Positions 33,453 to 42,620 of a stretch of 50,257 nucleotides of DNA are shown piece after piece. The DNA comes from Mycoplasmatota bacterium (GTDB lineage: Bacteria; Bacillota_I; Bacilli_A; Izemoplasmatales; Hujiaoplasmataceae), in assembly GCA_016342455.1 (NCBI GenBank), contig JAEIOE010000011.1:1-50257 (forward strand). Reading direction: 5' to 3'. Position 1 is the first letter of the stretch, and each line of letters starts with the position of its first letter. The notes under the pieces are model-generated. The model had not been told where the DNA came from. It worked only from the letters and a program-made list of their open reading frames with translations, and ran no database searches. A program made the position numbers and the translations under genes.

Positions 33453-36059
33453 TTAATCTGTAACTCTATGATCTAACTCAACATAGATTTGGTAAATATA
33501 GATAGCTTCAATAGCAGCTAGTTTCGATTGGAAATTTGCTTCTGTGAAATCTACGTATGCAGCATACTCATTGTCAAATTCAGCATCGTATAACTGATTT
33601 ACTACAATATTATTTAAGTATCCAATTACGAAAGTTGAATCATATAATGTTTGGAAATATGTTTCAATTGCATCTAGTAAACTTGCAGGCATTTCAGGTT
33701 GTGTTAAACCATAGATTGCTTCTAAGTCTCCAGTAGACGCTGCGATTACAGTAAATCTATAATCAGACCAGATTTGTAATTGTGCAAATGTTAATTCATC
33801 TGTGGCATTTGCAACTCCTGGTAAATATTCAGGTTCTAAATCGTCATCATAAGTCATTGTGAATAAAGCCGATGGTTTTTCAAAATCAGTACCTTTTTCA
33901 ACTTTGATCAAATGTAATCCATAACTAGTTTCCGTTAAACTGTCTGCTAGTAAGAACTCTTCATTTTCATTTGCTTCTAAGTTATATAATTGATACATAT
34001 CAATTAAAGTATCAACGAATGGTGTTTCATAAGTTGAAACTGAATCCGTATAAGTTAATTCGCCCAAAGATTCCGTTAGAAGATAGAATCCATAAACTTT
34101 GAATTCTCCCCAAGTTACGTTGTCTCTTTTAGCTGCTTTAAATTCTTTAACTAATGAAGCCATCGTGTTATCTGAATCATCTAAATAAGTTCTAATAGCT
34201 AATTCAAAATCCGCTAATTTTTGATCGAATACTGTTGCATCGTCTAAAGATTCATAGAATTTTGCATAGTCGTCAGGTGAACCATTTTCGTCTCTATCTA
34301 AATAGATAAGAATATGTTCAACATTTAAACTGAAATAGTTATCATAATAAGGTTGAGACAATTCCATTAAATAATTAAGTAAGTCATGGTTATTTTCTGT
34401 AATTGCATCATAAATGACAAATGGTTGTAATGTTGAAGTTACATAATAATCAAACAACATTTCTTCATATGTTTTAACTCCATATGCTAAATATAGGTAT
34501 TCATCAAAAGTATAATATGATGCATAATAACTACTATTAAATTGTTCTTCTAATGAAAGATAAGCGTCTTTATGTTCTAGCATTACTTCAGATGTGTTTT
34601 CTAATACATCGTATTCACACACTTCTGAGTCTGGACAGTAGATGTCTTCATAATGAGCGGCCACTACAGCTTTAGATTGTACTGCATAAATTGTATATAA
34701 AGGTGCATTGATATTAAATGCATAACTGAATAAATCATCAGCGCTTATTTCAGCGTCTGAATAGCTAGCTATCATTGTTGAATGACCTTCTTCATTAATT
34801 TCAAATTCACTATAAGTCATAGAATAATCCATACCTAAGTAATAATCATAGATATCAAAGTCATTTTCTGCTCTTAATTCAGCCATACGATTTGCAGTGA
34901 ATGATGATGAACTTAAGTTCAAATCTATGATTTCTTGTTCCATTTCATCATAAATTTCTTGACCAATTAAAGCTACTAAGTCTGCTTCTGTTCCTTCAAA
35001 GTCTTCTACATCTGCTTTTTCAGTTTTAGCTAAGTTCAGAATCATGTAGTATGAAGTATCACTACTTGAATAGTATTTTACTGGTTCATAAGTGTAGTAT
35101 GCTAGATCATTTTCTCCTGTTGTAAAATCACTATATGTTCCTAAAGAATCATATATAAAAGTAGATAAAGAAGAATTTGCTTCTGCTAATACATCATACT
35201 CTTGAGTTAAGTCTTCATTTGCTAGTAATGTTTCTAATGTAGCATCTGTAGCTACAACATCGCGATAAGCTCCGTAGATATAATTATATAATTCAATAAA
35301 TTTAGTTAAAAGTTCAGCGTCTGTAAGTGTTGCAGTGTTTGTATCATTCAGTTGAGAACTTGGAACTTCTTCCAGTGGAGTTGTACCTGTGTACAATTTT
35401 AACGCTCCGCTTTTTGAAACAAGATTAAAACTTCTTAATACAGCTTTTGCATCTGCTTCAGAGATAAAACGAATTTTTATCGTATTGATATCATAATTAT
35501 AATTTACATCATAATATTCAGCAACTGATTCAGGACCAGCATACCAAGCTTCATCAACATTATCTGAATCTATCATTTGTGCAACAGCATAGTTTTCTCT
35601 CGCTACCACTAATTTAACATAGTTTCTTTCTGTCGTTTCTGTTGTATATCCTAAAAGATACATACTATCAGCATATGATTTTTCTAAAAAAACTTTTTCT
35701 TCATCTGTGATATCAGCAATTTCATCTGCGTCACTTGTTCCATAAGTTAGTTCTAAAATTCTATTGTCGATATCTGTATTTGTAACAGCACTAAGATAAC
35801 TAGAAATCATATCTGTATCAACAAGATTTAATAGTTGGTTTAGCCCGTCATTAATTTTTACTTCATTAAATAATTCTCCGTATGTTACTGTGTAATCATC
35901 CGTAGAAATAAATACTTTATCAGGATTTGATAAGGTAGGCGTTTCTGATTCATTTGGCGTTTCTTCTGTAGTCGTGTCTTCCCCACCACAGCTTATAACT
36001 GACAACCCTAAAAATAAAGCTAGGAAGGCAATCATCATTTTCTTAGTAAATGCTTGCAT
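33453..36059 (-). CDS. Large PrsA/SurA-like lipoprotein (peptidyl-prolyl isomerase-like)
   Basis: 868 aa, nearly three times the size of PrsA. Signal peptide with lipobox VISC (Cys ~24), then a Thr/Glu-rich linker. A SurA_N-like helical region with KVFISTDDYTVTYGELFNEVK follows. A parvulin-like segment lies at ~580-720, with SLNVEHILIYLD at its start and a matching SYGLHLIKVEKG at its end; the insert between is long. A first copy around INTIKIRFISEADAKAVL may be a degenerate second domain. An extracytoplasmic foldase for secreted proteins is likely but not proven. RBS AAGGAG. Confidence 0.72.
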   Translation of the reverse strand: MQAFTKKMMIAFLALFLGLSVISCGGEDTTTEETPNESETPTLSNPDKVFISTDDYTVTYGELFNEVKINDGLNQLLNLVDTDMISSYLSAVTNTDIDNRILELTYGTSDADEIADITDEEKVFLEKSYADSMYLLGYTTETTERNYVKLVVARENYAVAQMIDSDNVDEAWYAGPESVAEYYDVNYNYDINTIKIRFISEADAKAVLRSFNLVSKSGALKLYTGTTPLEEVPSSQLNDTNTATLTDAELLTKFIELYNYIYGAYRDVVATDATLETLLANEDLTQEYDVLAEANSSLSTFIYDSLGTYSDFTTGENDLAYYTYEPVKYYSSSDTSYYMILNLAKTEKADVEDFEGTEADLVALIGQEIYDEMEQEIIDLNLSSSSFTANRMAELRAENDFDIYDYYLGMDYSMTYSEFEINEEGHSTMIASYSDAEISADDLFSYAFNINAPLYTIYAVQSKAVVAAHYEDIYCPDSEVCEYDVLENTSEVMLEHKDAYLSLEEQFNSSYYASYYTFDEYLYLAYGVKTYEEMLFDYYVTSTLQPFVIYDAITENNHDLLNYLMELSQPYYDNYFSLNVEHILIYLDRDENGSPDDYAKFYESLDDATVFDQKLADFELAIRTYLDDSDNTMASLVKEFKAAKRDNVTWGEFKVYGFYLLTESLGELTYTDSVSTYETPFVDTLIDMYQLYNLEANENEEFLLADSLTETSYGLHLIKVEKGTDFEKPSALFTMTYDDDLEPEYLPGVANATDELTFAQLQIWSDYRFTVIAASTGDLEAIYGLTQPEMPASLLDAIETYFQTLYDSTFVIGYLNNIVVNQLYDAEFDNEYAAYVDFTEANFQSKLAAIEAIYIYQIYVELDHRVTD

Positions 36060-36192
36060 ATTATCTATACTCCTTTAATTAATGTATCTATATTATTATA
36101 TAACAAAACACCTTATATTTAAAACATTTTTTAAAGGTATTTTATATATTCAGATTATTATAACCAATCTAAGTGAATTAATTGTGATAGAC

Positions 36193-36224
36193 ATAAAAAA
36201 AAGACGTTCATTTGAACGTCTTTT
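36193..36224 (-). terminator. Intrinsic terminator of nifJ
   Basis: AAAAGACGTTC-AAAT-GAACGTCTTTT stem (36224-36199), followed by a T run on the minus strand. Confidence 0.92.
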
Positions 36225-36234
36225 AGTTTATGTA

Positions 36235-39200
36235 TTATTCGATAATTTCTGAGTAATCCATAGCAGCTAAACGTTTGTACATTGCCCAACGTCTTTTTGA
36301 ATCTACCATGTTTTTATTAAGTAATCTTTCAGCTCTTTCAGGATCTGCCTTCACTAATTGTTTGTATCTGTTTTCTCTTAATAAGAATTCTCTATAAAGT
36401 TCCCATTTAGGTTCTCTTGAATCTATTTGAAGTGGGTTCTTACCTTGAGCAATTAATCTAGGGTCAAATCTTAATAATGGCCAGTAACCACATTCAGTAG
36501 CTAATTTAGCTTCTTGATGTGAGTTTCCTAATCCACCAGCAACACCATGTGCGATACATGGAGAATAAGCGATGATTAGAGATGGTCCGTCATAAGCTTC
36601 TGCTTCTTTCATTGCTTTAAGAAGTTGTGTAGCATTCGCTCCATGTGAAATATATGCAACGTATACATGTTCATAACTCATTGCTAAAGCAGCTAAGTCT
36701 TTTTTCTTACCAGGTTTACCAGCAGCTGTAAATTTAGCAATTGATGCAGCTCTTGAAGCTTTTGAAGATTGTCCACCAGTGTTTGAATAAACTTCTGTAT
36801 CTAATACTAAAATATTTACATCTTCATCATTAGCGATAACGTGGTCTAATCCACCATAACCGATGTCATATGCCCATCCGTCTCCACCAATGATCCAATT
36901 TGATTGTTTTACTAAGAAATCTTTTAATTCCAATAATTCTTGAGCAGTAGCTGATTTTTCTTTTTCTAATAATGGAATAATTTTGTCAGCTAATTCTAAA
37001 GTTTTATCTCCGTTTTGACGGTTTTCTAACCAATCCGCCAATAATGATTTTAATTCTCCAGTGAATGCTTTGTCATTAGTAACGATAAGATTTTGGATTC
37101 TATCTCTTATTGTGTTTTGTGCAATTTTCATACCAAATCCATATTCAGCGTTATCTTCGAATAAAGAGTTAGCCCATGCAGGTCCGCGTCCGTTTTCGTC
37201 TTTTGTATATGGAGAAGCTGGGAATGAACCACCATAAATTGATGTACATCCTGTTGCATTAGCAATTACCATTCTTGGTCCAAATAATTGAGTTACGAAT
37301 TTGATATATGGAGTTTCTCCACAACCAGCGCAAGCTCCTGAGAATTCAAAGTATGGTTTTGCGAACATTGCGTTTTTATAATTTTCTTTTCCAACTAAAT
37401 TAGATTTGTTTTGAACTTCGTTATATCCATAATCAGCTAAAACATGTTCTTTCTTTTCGATATTTTCAACTAAAGGTGTATATTCTAATGCTTTTGTTTT
37501 TGCAGGACAAGTGTTAATACAAACACCACAACCAGTACAGTCTAATACTGAAACTTGGATACGGTATTTTAATCCTTCAACACCTTTTCCTCTAGCATCT
37601 ATCCAGTTAGCTTCTACAGGAGCATTTGCTACTTCTTCCTCAGTAGCTAAGATTGGACGAATACAAGCATGAGGACAAGCATAAGCACATTGGTTACATT
37701 GAATACAGTTTTCAGAAATCCATGTAGAAACTTCTTCAGCTACTCCACGTTTTTCAAAAGCTGTTGTACCATTAGGGATTTGACCATCTTCAATTCCAAC
37801 GAATGCTGAAACTGGAAGTTCATATCCTCTAATTGCATTTACTTTATCAGCGATGTTTTTAACGAAATCGGGTCTGTTTTCATCAACAACTGGATTGAAT
37901 TCTAAGTTAGCCCATTCAGGATTAACAGGAACTTCAATTAATGCTGCTCCACCAGCTTCTACCGCTTCGTAGTTTTTCTTAACAATTGCTTCCCCTTTGC
38001 TTGAGAATGATTTCTTAGCAAATTTTTTCATTGCTTCTTGAGAAGTTTCAAAAGGCATGATTTGTGGATTCAATTTAAAGAATGCAGATTGCATAATTGT
38101 TGAAACTAGTTTTTCTTCACCAATTTCTTTAGCTAATTCATAAGCATGAATGATATATAATTTTGCTTTTGCTTTCGCTAAAGCTATTTTAACATTGTTA
38201 GGTAGTAATTCATCAATCTCATCTGGTTTTCTTGAAGTAGACAATAAGAATATACCGCCTTTTCTAATTCCACCGATTAATTCAAATTTTGTTAAATAAT
38301 TATCTTGAGAACAAGAAACAAAATGAGGATTATTTACTAAATATGTTGAACGAATTGGGTTTTTACCGAAACGTAGATGCATTCTTGTAACACCACCAGA
38401 TTTTTTAGAATCATATGATGCATAAGCTTGTCCATATAAGTCAGTGAAATCACCAATCATTTTTGAAATGTTTTTAACAGCTCCAACAGTACCATCAGAT
38501 CCTAAACCGAAGAATAATAATTCAGTAGTATTTTCGTCTGTTGTATGAGGTGATTCAACTAATTCTAAGTTTGAGAACATCACATCATCAACGATACCGA
38601 TAGTGAAACCGTCTTTTAATTCACTTACTAAGTTTTTGTATACAGCAAAGATTTGTTCTGGAGTAGTATCTTTTGAAGATAAACCATATCTACCACCAAC
38701 GATAACTGGTTGGTTTTCTTTTCCGTAGAATACTGATTTAACATCTAAGTATAATGGTTCTCCTGCTGCTCCTGGTTCTTTCGTTCTATCTAAAACAGCA
38801 ATTTTCTTAACTGTTTTAGGTAAAGCTTCGAAGAAATATTTAGTAGAGAAAGGTCTGTAAAGATGAACTGCTAACAATCCAACTTTTTCGCCTTGTGCTG
38901 TTAAGAAATCTACAACTTCTCTTACTGTATCAGTAACAGAACCCATTGCGATAATTACTCTATCAGCATCTTTTGCACCATAATATGAGAATGGAGCATA
39001 GCTTCTACCAGTTTCTTTTGATATTTCTTGCATATATTCATTAACGATGTCAGCTACAGGTACGTAGTATTTAGATTGTACTTCTTTTGCTTGGAAATAA
39101 ACATCATCGTTTTGTGCAGTACCTTTTGTTACAGGATGAGAAGAGTTTAATCCTCTATTTCTGAATGCTTTAACAGCTTCTCTATCAAGTAAACGATCGA

Positions 39201-39777
39201 AAACATTATAATCTAATACTTCAATTTTATTTACTTCATGACTAGTTCTGAAACCGTCATAGAAATGCATAAATGGTAAGCTTGATTTAATAGCTGCTAA
39301 ATGAGCTATTCCTCCTAAGTCCATAACTTCTTGAACAGATCCAGAAGCTAACATACACCAACCAGTAGGTCTAGCTGCGTATATATCTTGGTGGTCACCA
39401 AAGATAGACAAAGCATGTGCTGCAATTGAACGAGCGGCAACGTGCATAACACCTGGCAATAATTCCCCAGCAATTTTATACATGTTAGGGATTTTTAATA
39501 ATAACCCTTGAGATGCAGTATATGTAGTTGTTAAGGCTCCTGCCATTAACGAACCGTGAACAGTACCCGCTGCTCCTGCTTCTGATTGCATTTCAACTAC
39601 TTTAACAGGCATTCCGAAAAGATTTTTCTTTCCTTGTGCTGCCCAAGCGTCTACATGTTCAGGTATTGGAGATGACGGTGTGATTGGGTAAATTCCAGCT
39701 ACTTCTGTGAATGCATAAGATGTGTAAGCTGCAGCTTGGTTTCCATCCATAGATTGAAAAACTTTCTTTGTTGTCAT
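36235..39777 (-). CDS. nifJ: Pyruvate:ferredoxin (flavodoxin) oxidoreductase
   Basis: 1,180 aa, the fused single-chain form. In order: domain I with EVAGIYPITPSSPIPEHVD, domain II, the gamma/delta-like domain with two 4Fe-4S motifs, CIQCNQCAYACPHAC (~690) and CTGCGVCINTCP (~745), then CAGCGETPY and the TPP-binding GDGWAYDIGYGGLDHV with NVLVLDTEVYSNTGGQSSKAS (~960-1010). It splits pyruvate to acetyl-CoA and CO2 and reduces ferredoxin, so the host is anaerobic or micro-aerobic. ATG at 39777 follows AGGAGG. Monocistronic with promoter and terminator. Confidence 0.98.
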   Translation of the reverse strand: MTTKKVFQSMDGNQAAAYTSYAFTEVAGIYPITPSSPIPEHVDAWAAQGKKNLFGMPVKVVEMQSEAGAAGTVHGSLMAGALTTTYTASQGLLLKIPNMYKIAGELLPGVMHVAARSIAAHALSIFGDHQDIYAARPTGWCMLASGSVQEVMDLGGIAHLAAIKSSLPFMHFYDGFRTSHEVNKIEVLDYNVFDRLLDREAVKAFRNRGLNSSHPVTKGTAQNDDVYFQAKEVQSKYYVPVADIVNEYMQEISKETGRSYAPFSYYGAKDADRVIIAMGSVTDTVREVVDFLTAQGEKVGLLAVHLYRPFSTKYFFEALPKTVKKIAVLDRTKEPGAAGEPLYLDVKSVFYGKENQPVIVGGRYGLSSKDTTPEQIFAVYKNLVSELKDGFTIGIVDDVMFSNLELVESPHTTDENTTELLFFGLGSDGTVGAVKNISKMIGDFTDLYGQAYASYDSKKSGGVTRMHLRFGKNPIRSTYLVNNPHFVSCSQDNYLTKFELIGGIRKGGIFLLSTSRKPDEIDELLPNNVKIALAKAKAKLYIIHAYELAKEIGEEKLVSTIMQSAFFKLNPQIMPFETSQEAMKKFAKKSFSSKGEAIVKKNYEAVEAGGAALIEVPVNPEWANLEFNPVVDENRPDFVKNIADKVNAIRGYELPVSAFVGIEDGQIPNGTTAFEKRGVAEEVSTWISENCIQCNQCAYACPHACIRPILATEEEVANAPVEANWIDARGKGVEGLKYRIQVSVLDCTGCGVCINTCPAKTKALEYTPLVENIEKKEHVLADYGYNEVQNKSNLVGKENYKNAMFAKPYFEFSGACAGCGETPYIKFVTQLFGPRMVIANATGCTSIYGGSFPASPYTKDENGRGPAWANSLFEDNAEYGFGMKIAQNTIRDRIQNLIVTNDKAFTGELKSLLADWLENRQNGDKTLELADKIIPLLEKEKSATAQELLELKDFLVKQSNWIIGGDGWAYDIGYGGLDHVIANDEDVNILVLDTEVYSNTGGQSSKASRAASIAKFTAAGKPGKKKDLAALAMSYEHVYVAYISHGANATQLLKAMKEAEAYDGPSLIIAYSPCIAHGVAGGLGNSHQEAKLATECGYWPLLRFDPRLIAQGKNPLQIDSREPKWELYREFLLRENRYKQLVKADPERAERLLNKNMVDSKRRWAMYKRLAAMDYSEIIE

Positions 39778-39832
39778 AAACAACCTCCTATAAAAATATT
39801 ATACTTATGTATTTTCGCATAATTCATATAAT

Positions 39833-39861
39833 ATTATAACGCAAAAGCTCGATAAAGACAA
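39833..39861 (-). promoter_or_regulatory. Promoter of nifJ
   Basis: TTGTCT (39861-39856), a 17-nt spacer and TATAAT (39838-39833). Confidence 0.85.
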
Positions 39862-39897
39862 TTGTAAAATAAAGAAAAGCCCTTTCAAAAAGAAAAA

Positions 39898-40689
39898 CTA
39901 TTCAAGGAAAAATAATTCCGTTGAATAGTCTTGACGTGCTACAACTAATTTATAGGCAGAGATATCCACCCCTTGGTTCATAAATGCTTTGTTATATGCA
40001 TCTATTGCTAATGAAGTAAGATTACATTCTTCTGACAAATGAGCTAAAATAATTATCTTAGTTTTATCGCCAGCTAAATTTAATAAAAGCGTAGCGGAGT
40101 CTTCATTAGATAAATGACCTTCGTCATCTAGGATTCTTCTCTTTAATAACCATGGTCTATCACTTTCTAATAGTAATTCAACTTCATGATTACTTTCAAT
40201 GATATAAGCTTCAGCATTTGCTATCAGATTATATTTTCTTTGAGGAAAATAACCTGTATCTGTTATATATACCAAAGACTTATCATCTTCATAAAAACGA
40301 TAACCAAAAGGTTCAATCGCATCATGATAGACATTAAAAGGTAATACCTGAAATCCGTCAAATTCTAATAATTTTTCCGGAACACAAGTTTTAAACCTTG
40401 TACAATCTATCACATATTTTATATTCTTTTTTAAATTCTTCAGCGATCCTTCACTTAGATAGATTTCAATATCATGATTTTTTGCTAACATAGCTAATTG
40501 ACCAACATGATCACTATGTTCATGAGTTATGAATACTTTAGTTAATCCATCAATTGTTTTATTATGCTCTTCAAGTCTTAATCTAACTTGTTTATAACTA
40601 ATACCACAATCAATCAAGATTTTTTCATTACCAATCTCTAAATAAGTAGAATTACCTCTAGAACCACTCGCTAATACGATAAATTCCAT
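39898..40689 (-). CDS. walJ: WalJ/YycJ-type metallo-beta-lactamase-fold hydrolase
   Basis: 263 aa. It begins MEFIVLASGSRGNSTYLEIG and has the metal-binding THEHSDHVGQL motif, GYRFYEDDKSLVYITDTGYFP and LAHLSEECN near the C terminus, all typical of YycJ/VicX. The family is a DNA exonuclease-like MBL protein linked to WalRK signalling and DNA repair. Here no walRK is nearby; it is the last gene of the fibre operon, 1 nt after a sipW gene. No convincing terminator follows. Confidence 0.9.
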   Translation of the reverse strand: MEFIVLASGSRGNSTYLEIGNEKILIDCGISYKQVRLRLEEHNKTIDGLTKVFITHEHSDHVGQLAMLAKNHDIEIYLSEGSLKNLKKNIKYVIDCTRFKTCVPEKLLEFDGFQVLPFNVYHDAIEPFGYRFYEDDKSLVYITDTGYFPQRKYNLIANAEAYIIESNHEVELLLESDRPWLLKRRILDDEGHLSNEDSATLLLNLAGDKTKIIILAHLSEECNLTSLAIDAYNKAFMNQGVDISAYKLVVARQDYSTELFFLE

Positions 40690-40690
40690 T

Positions 40691-41338
40691 CTATTCTTCC
40701 TTTTCTTTTTGTTCTCTACGTAGTCTCTCTAATTCTATTTGGACTAACTTATCTTTTTCTTCTTCCAAAGCTTTTTCATCTTTAGCTTGTGAAATAATTT
40801 TTATAATATTAAATATTTCCATTCCCCCAATAATAACAAAGACTAGAATGATTACAATAAATACTAAACTTAGTCCTCCGGAATAGATAGCAGAATATAC
40901 TTTACCAATAAAACCTGATTTTCCAGTATACTTACCAATGATTCTATCTGCCGTTATATCAATTTCAAAATCATCTGATATCGGATTGGTAGCTTCATTA
41001 TCACCTTTTGTAGTGTAGTAAGAAACACCTTCATCTACTGTAATAGAAACAATTCTATGGGTTACCGTTTCGTCTGTGCCATTTCCATCTAGATCAGCAT
41101 AGAATGTTATTATATCGCCAACATGAAATTCATTTGTTAATGTATCACTAAAAATAATATCGCCAACCATAATAGTGTCTTCCATTGATGGAGACACAAC
41201 TAAAAATACAGCTCTACCAAATATTGTTGGTGTTTCTCCTTTTTTAACAGAAGTCACCACAGATACTATAAGGATAAAAGCTAGTAGTAGAATTAAATAT
41301 GGAATTATATTTGCAATTTTCTTTAAAGTGCTTTTCAT
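40691..41338 (-). CDS. sipW: SipW-type (ER-type) signal peptidase I, copy 1
   Basis: 215 aa. N-terminal TM (~10-32), catalytic Ser51 in VSPSMEDTI and His94 in VTHRIVSI (His replaces the Lys of ordinary SPase I, the ER-type dyad), a KGDNEATNPISDDF box, a second TM (~153-175) and a charged, coiled C-terminal tail with Lys/Glu repeats. SipW enzymes process TasA/camelysin-type substrates, and two such genes precede it (37 nt). Start ATG; last-but-one gene of the operon. Confidence 0.94.
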   Translation of the reverse strand: MKSTLKKIANIIPYLILLLAFILIVSVVTSVKKGETPTIFGRAVFLVVSPSMEDTIMVGDIIFSDTLTNEFHVGDIITFYADLDGNGTDETVTHRIVSITVDEGVSYYTTKGDNEATNPISDDFEIDITADRIIGKYTGKSGFIGKVYSAIYSGGLSLVFIVIILVFVIIGGMEIFNIIKIISQAKDEKALEEEKDKLVQIELERLRREQKEKEE

Positions 41339-41375
41339 ACTCTCTCCTAAAGAAAATGGAGTCTTTTAGGCTCCA

Positions 41376-41978
41376 TTAAATTTCTGGTTCACCAGTTGAA
41401 AAATCATATCCAACAAGTTCAGACCAAGTTGCATTATCATTTTGTTTGATTTCTATTGTGATAGAAACTGCTACATCTTGTTCGACATAATCAATATTTG
41501 TATTTACTCCGTCGTAGATAATAGAAGAAACTAGTTCTATTAATCCTGAATCCGCCGCAATAGTTGAAGTAGTTCCATTTAAGTACCAATATTCTGTATC
41601 ATACACGAATGTTGAATCAAATACAACTGATATGTGTTCTGTACTTGCGTCTGTATAAATATAATTTTCTTCAAAAACTAGTCCTGCGCCCCCTGGATTT
41701 GTAATTCTAGTATATGTTATTTGAATTCTTAATTGTGATTCTATAGGTGATGTATTGGTTACATCAAACTCTGTATCTACTAATTCTAATCCTGGATAAA
41801 TGATTGTATCATCGGTGATAAAATCGCCATTTTGAAAATATCTTAAGTCACCAACTGAGATTACTCCTGAATCTAGATCAATCAGGTCAGCAAACCAACC
41901 ATAAGTAATTCCCAGAATTACTAAAGAAGATAATATAAGAAATAATGATGTTAATGGTAGTATCAACCTTTTTTTCAT
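41376..41978 (-). CDS. SipW-dependent TasA/camelysin-like surface protein (copy 4)
   Basis: 200 aa. The N-terminal signal segment has a KKR start, a ~20-residue hydrophobic stretch and a GITYGWFAD motif, the variant (xYxWFxD) of the SipW-dependent signal. The mature part starts with a GVISVGDLRYF strand and is beta-rich, ending with a FDVTNTSPIESQLRIQITYTRI stretch characteristic of the camelysin/TasA fold. Small; could be a minor pilin or tip subunit. Twelve nt after the 41991 gene. Confidence 0.78.
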   Translation of the reverse strand: MKKRLILPLTSLFLILSSLVILGITYGWFADLIDLDSGVISVGDLRYFQNGDFITDDTIIYPGLELVDTEFDVTNTSPIESQLRIQITYTRITNPGGAGLVFEENYIYTDASTEHISVVFDSTFVYDTEYWYLNGTTSTIAADSGLIELVSSIIYDGVNTNIDYVEQDVAVSITIEIKQNDNATWSELVGYDFSTGEPEI

Positions 41979-41990
41979 ATCAATATCACC

Positions 41991-42587
41991 TTACCCTACT
42001 GATTGGATATACAAATTAGTAAAATCCAGTCTCAAGTTTTGATAATCGTTACCTATAGTCTCAGGAATTGTAAATGAAAAGTAAAGTTCTGCAGTTCCTA
42101 AAGAGGCAATCGCTACACTATCATGAGTTATCAATTTTGTAGAACCTACTAAGGAAGATAAAGTTTGATCAACGATAGTTACGGAATCAATATTATTAGA
42201 GGTATTCAATAAAATTACATCAGCTAATAATCTTCCCGACGCATAGTTGGATGTATCACCATTAATACTTGTATAGGTTTCGCTCATGCCATAAAGAGAT
42301 ACTTGAGTATAAACCTCAAAATCATTATTATTTGTAATTACCAACTTAAAATACTTAACATCTCCAGGAACTTGATTTTCAAAACTAATTCCAGTTGATT
42401 CGGTATATGTAATATCATCATCTGATTCCCATAAAACAGCTTCTACGGATATATCCTGTTGGTTTACTAGAAAGTCACCCAAATCATTAATGTTAGATAA
42501 AGTAAACCAAGCAAAAGAGGCGATTACAAACAAAAATACAGATCCTATCAATGCAACTAAAGACAAGGACAAGCGTTTTTTTATCAT
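41991..42587 (-). CDS. SipW-dependent TasA/camelysin-like surface protein (copy 3)
   Basis: 198 aa. Signal with KKRLSLSLVALIGSVFLFV then ASFAWFTLSNIND, the standard SipW-type motif (AWF). After cleavage the mature protein is a beta-sandwich of ~165 residues (VEAVLWESDDD, YFKLVITNNNDFEVYTQVSL). Related in N terminus and fold to the other three SipW substrates here. Coupled to the next gene (12-nt gap). Adjacent to the DUF2357 gene. Confidence 0.82.
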   Translation of the reverse strand: MIKKRLSLSLVALIGSVFLFVIASFAWFTLSNINDLGDFLVNQQDISVEAVLWESDDDITYTESTGISFENQVPGDVKYFKLVITNNNDFEVYTQVSLYGMSETYTSINGDTSNYASGRLLADVILLNTSNNIDSVTIVDQTLSSLVGSTKLITHDSVAIASLGTAELYFSFTIPETIGNDYQNLRLDFTNLYIQSVG

Positions 42588-42620
42588 AATATCACCTCTT
42601 TATTTTCTAGTTATTTATTT

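Noticed and set aside
39862-39897. Terminator between walJ and nifJ promoter
   Set aside because: Only a ~5-bp A/T stem with a 3-nt loop (GAAAG-GGC-TTTTC) is visible; too weak to list as a terminator.
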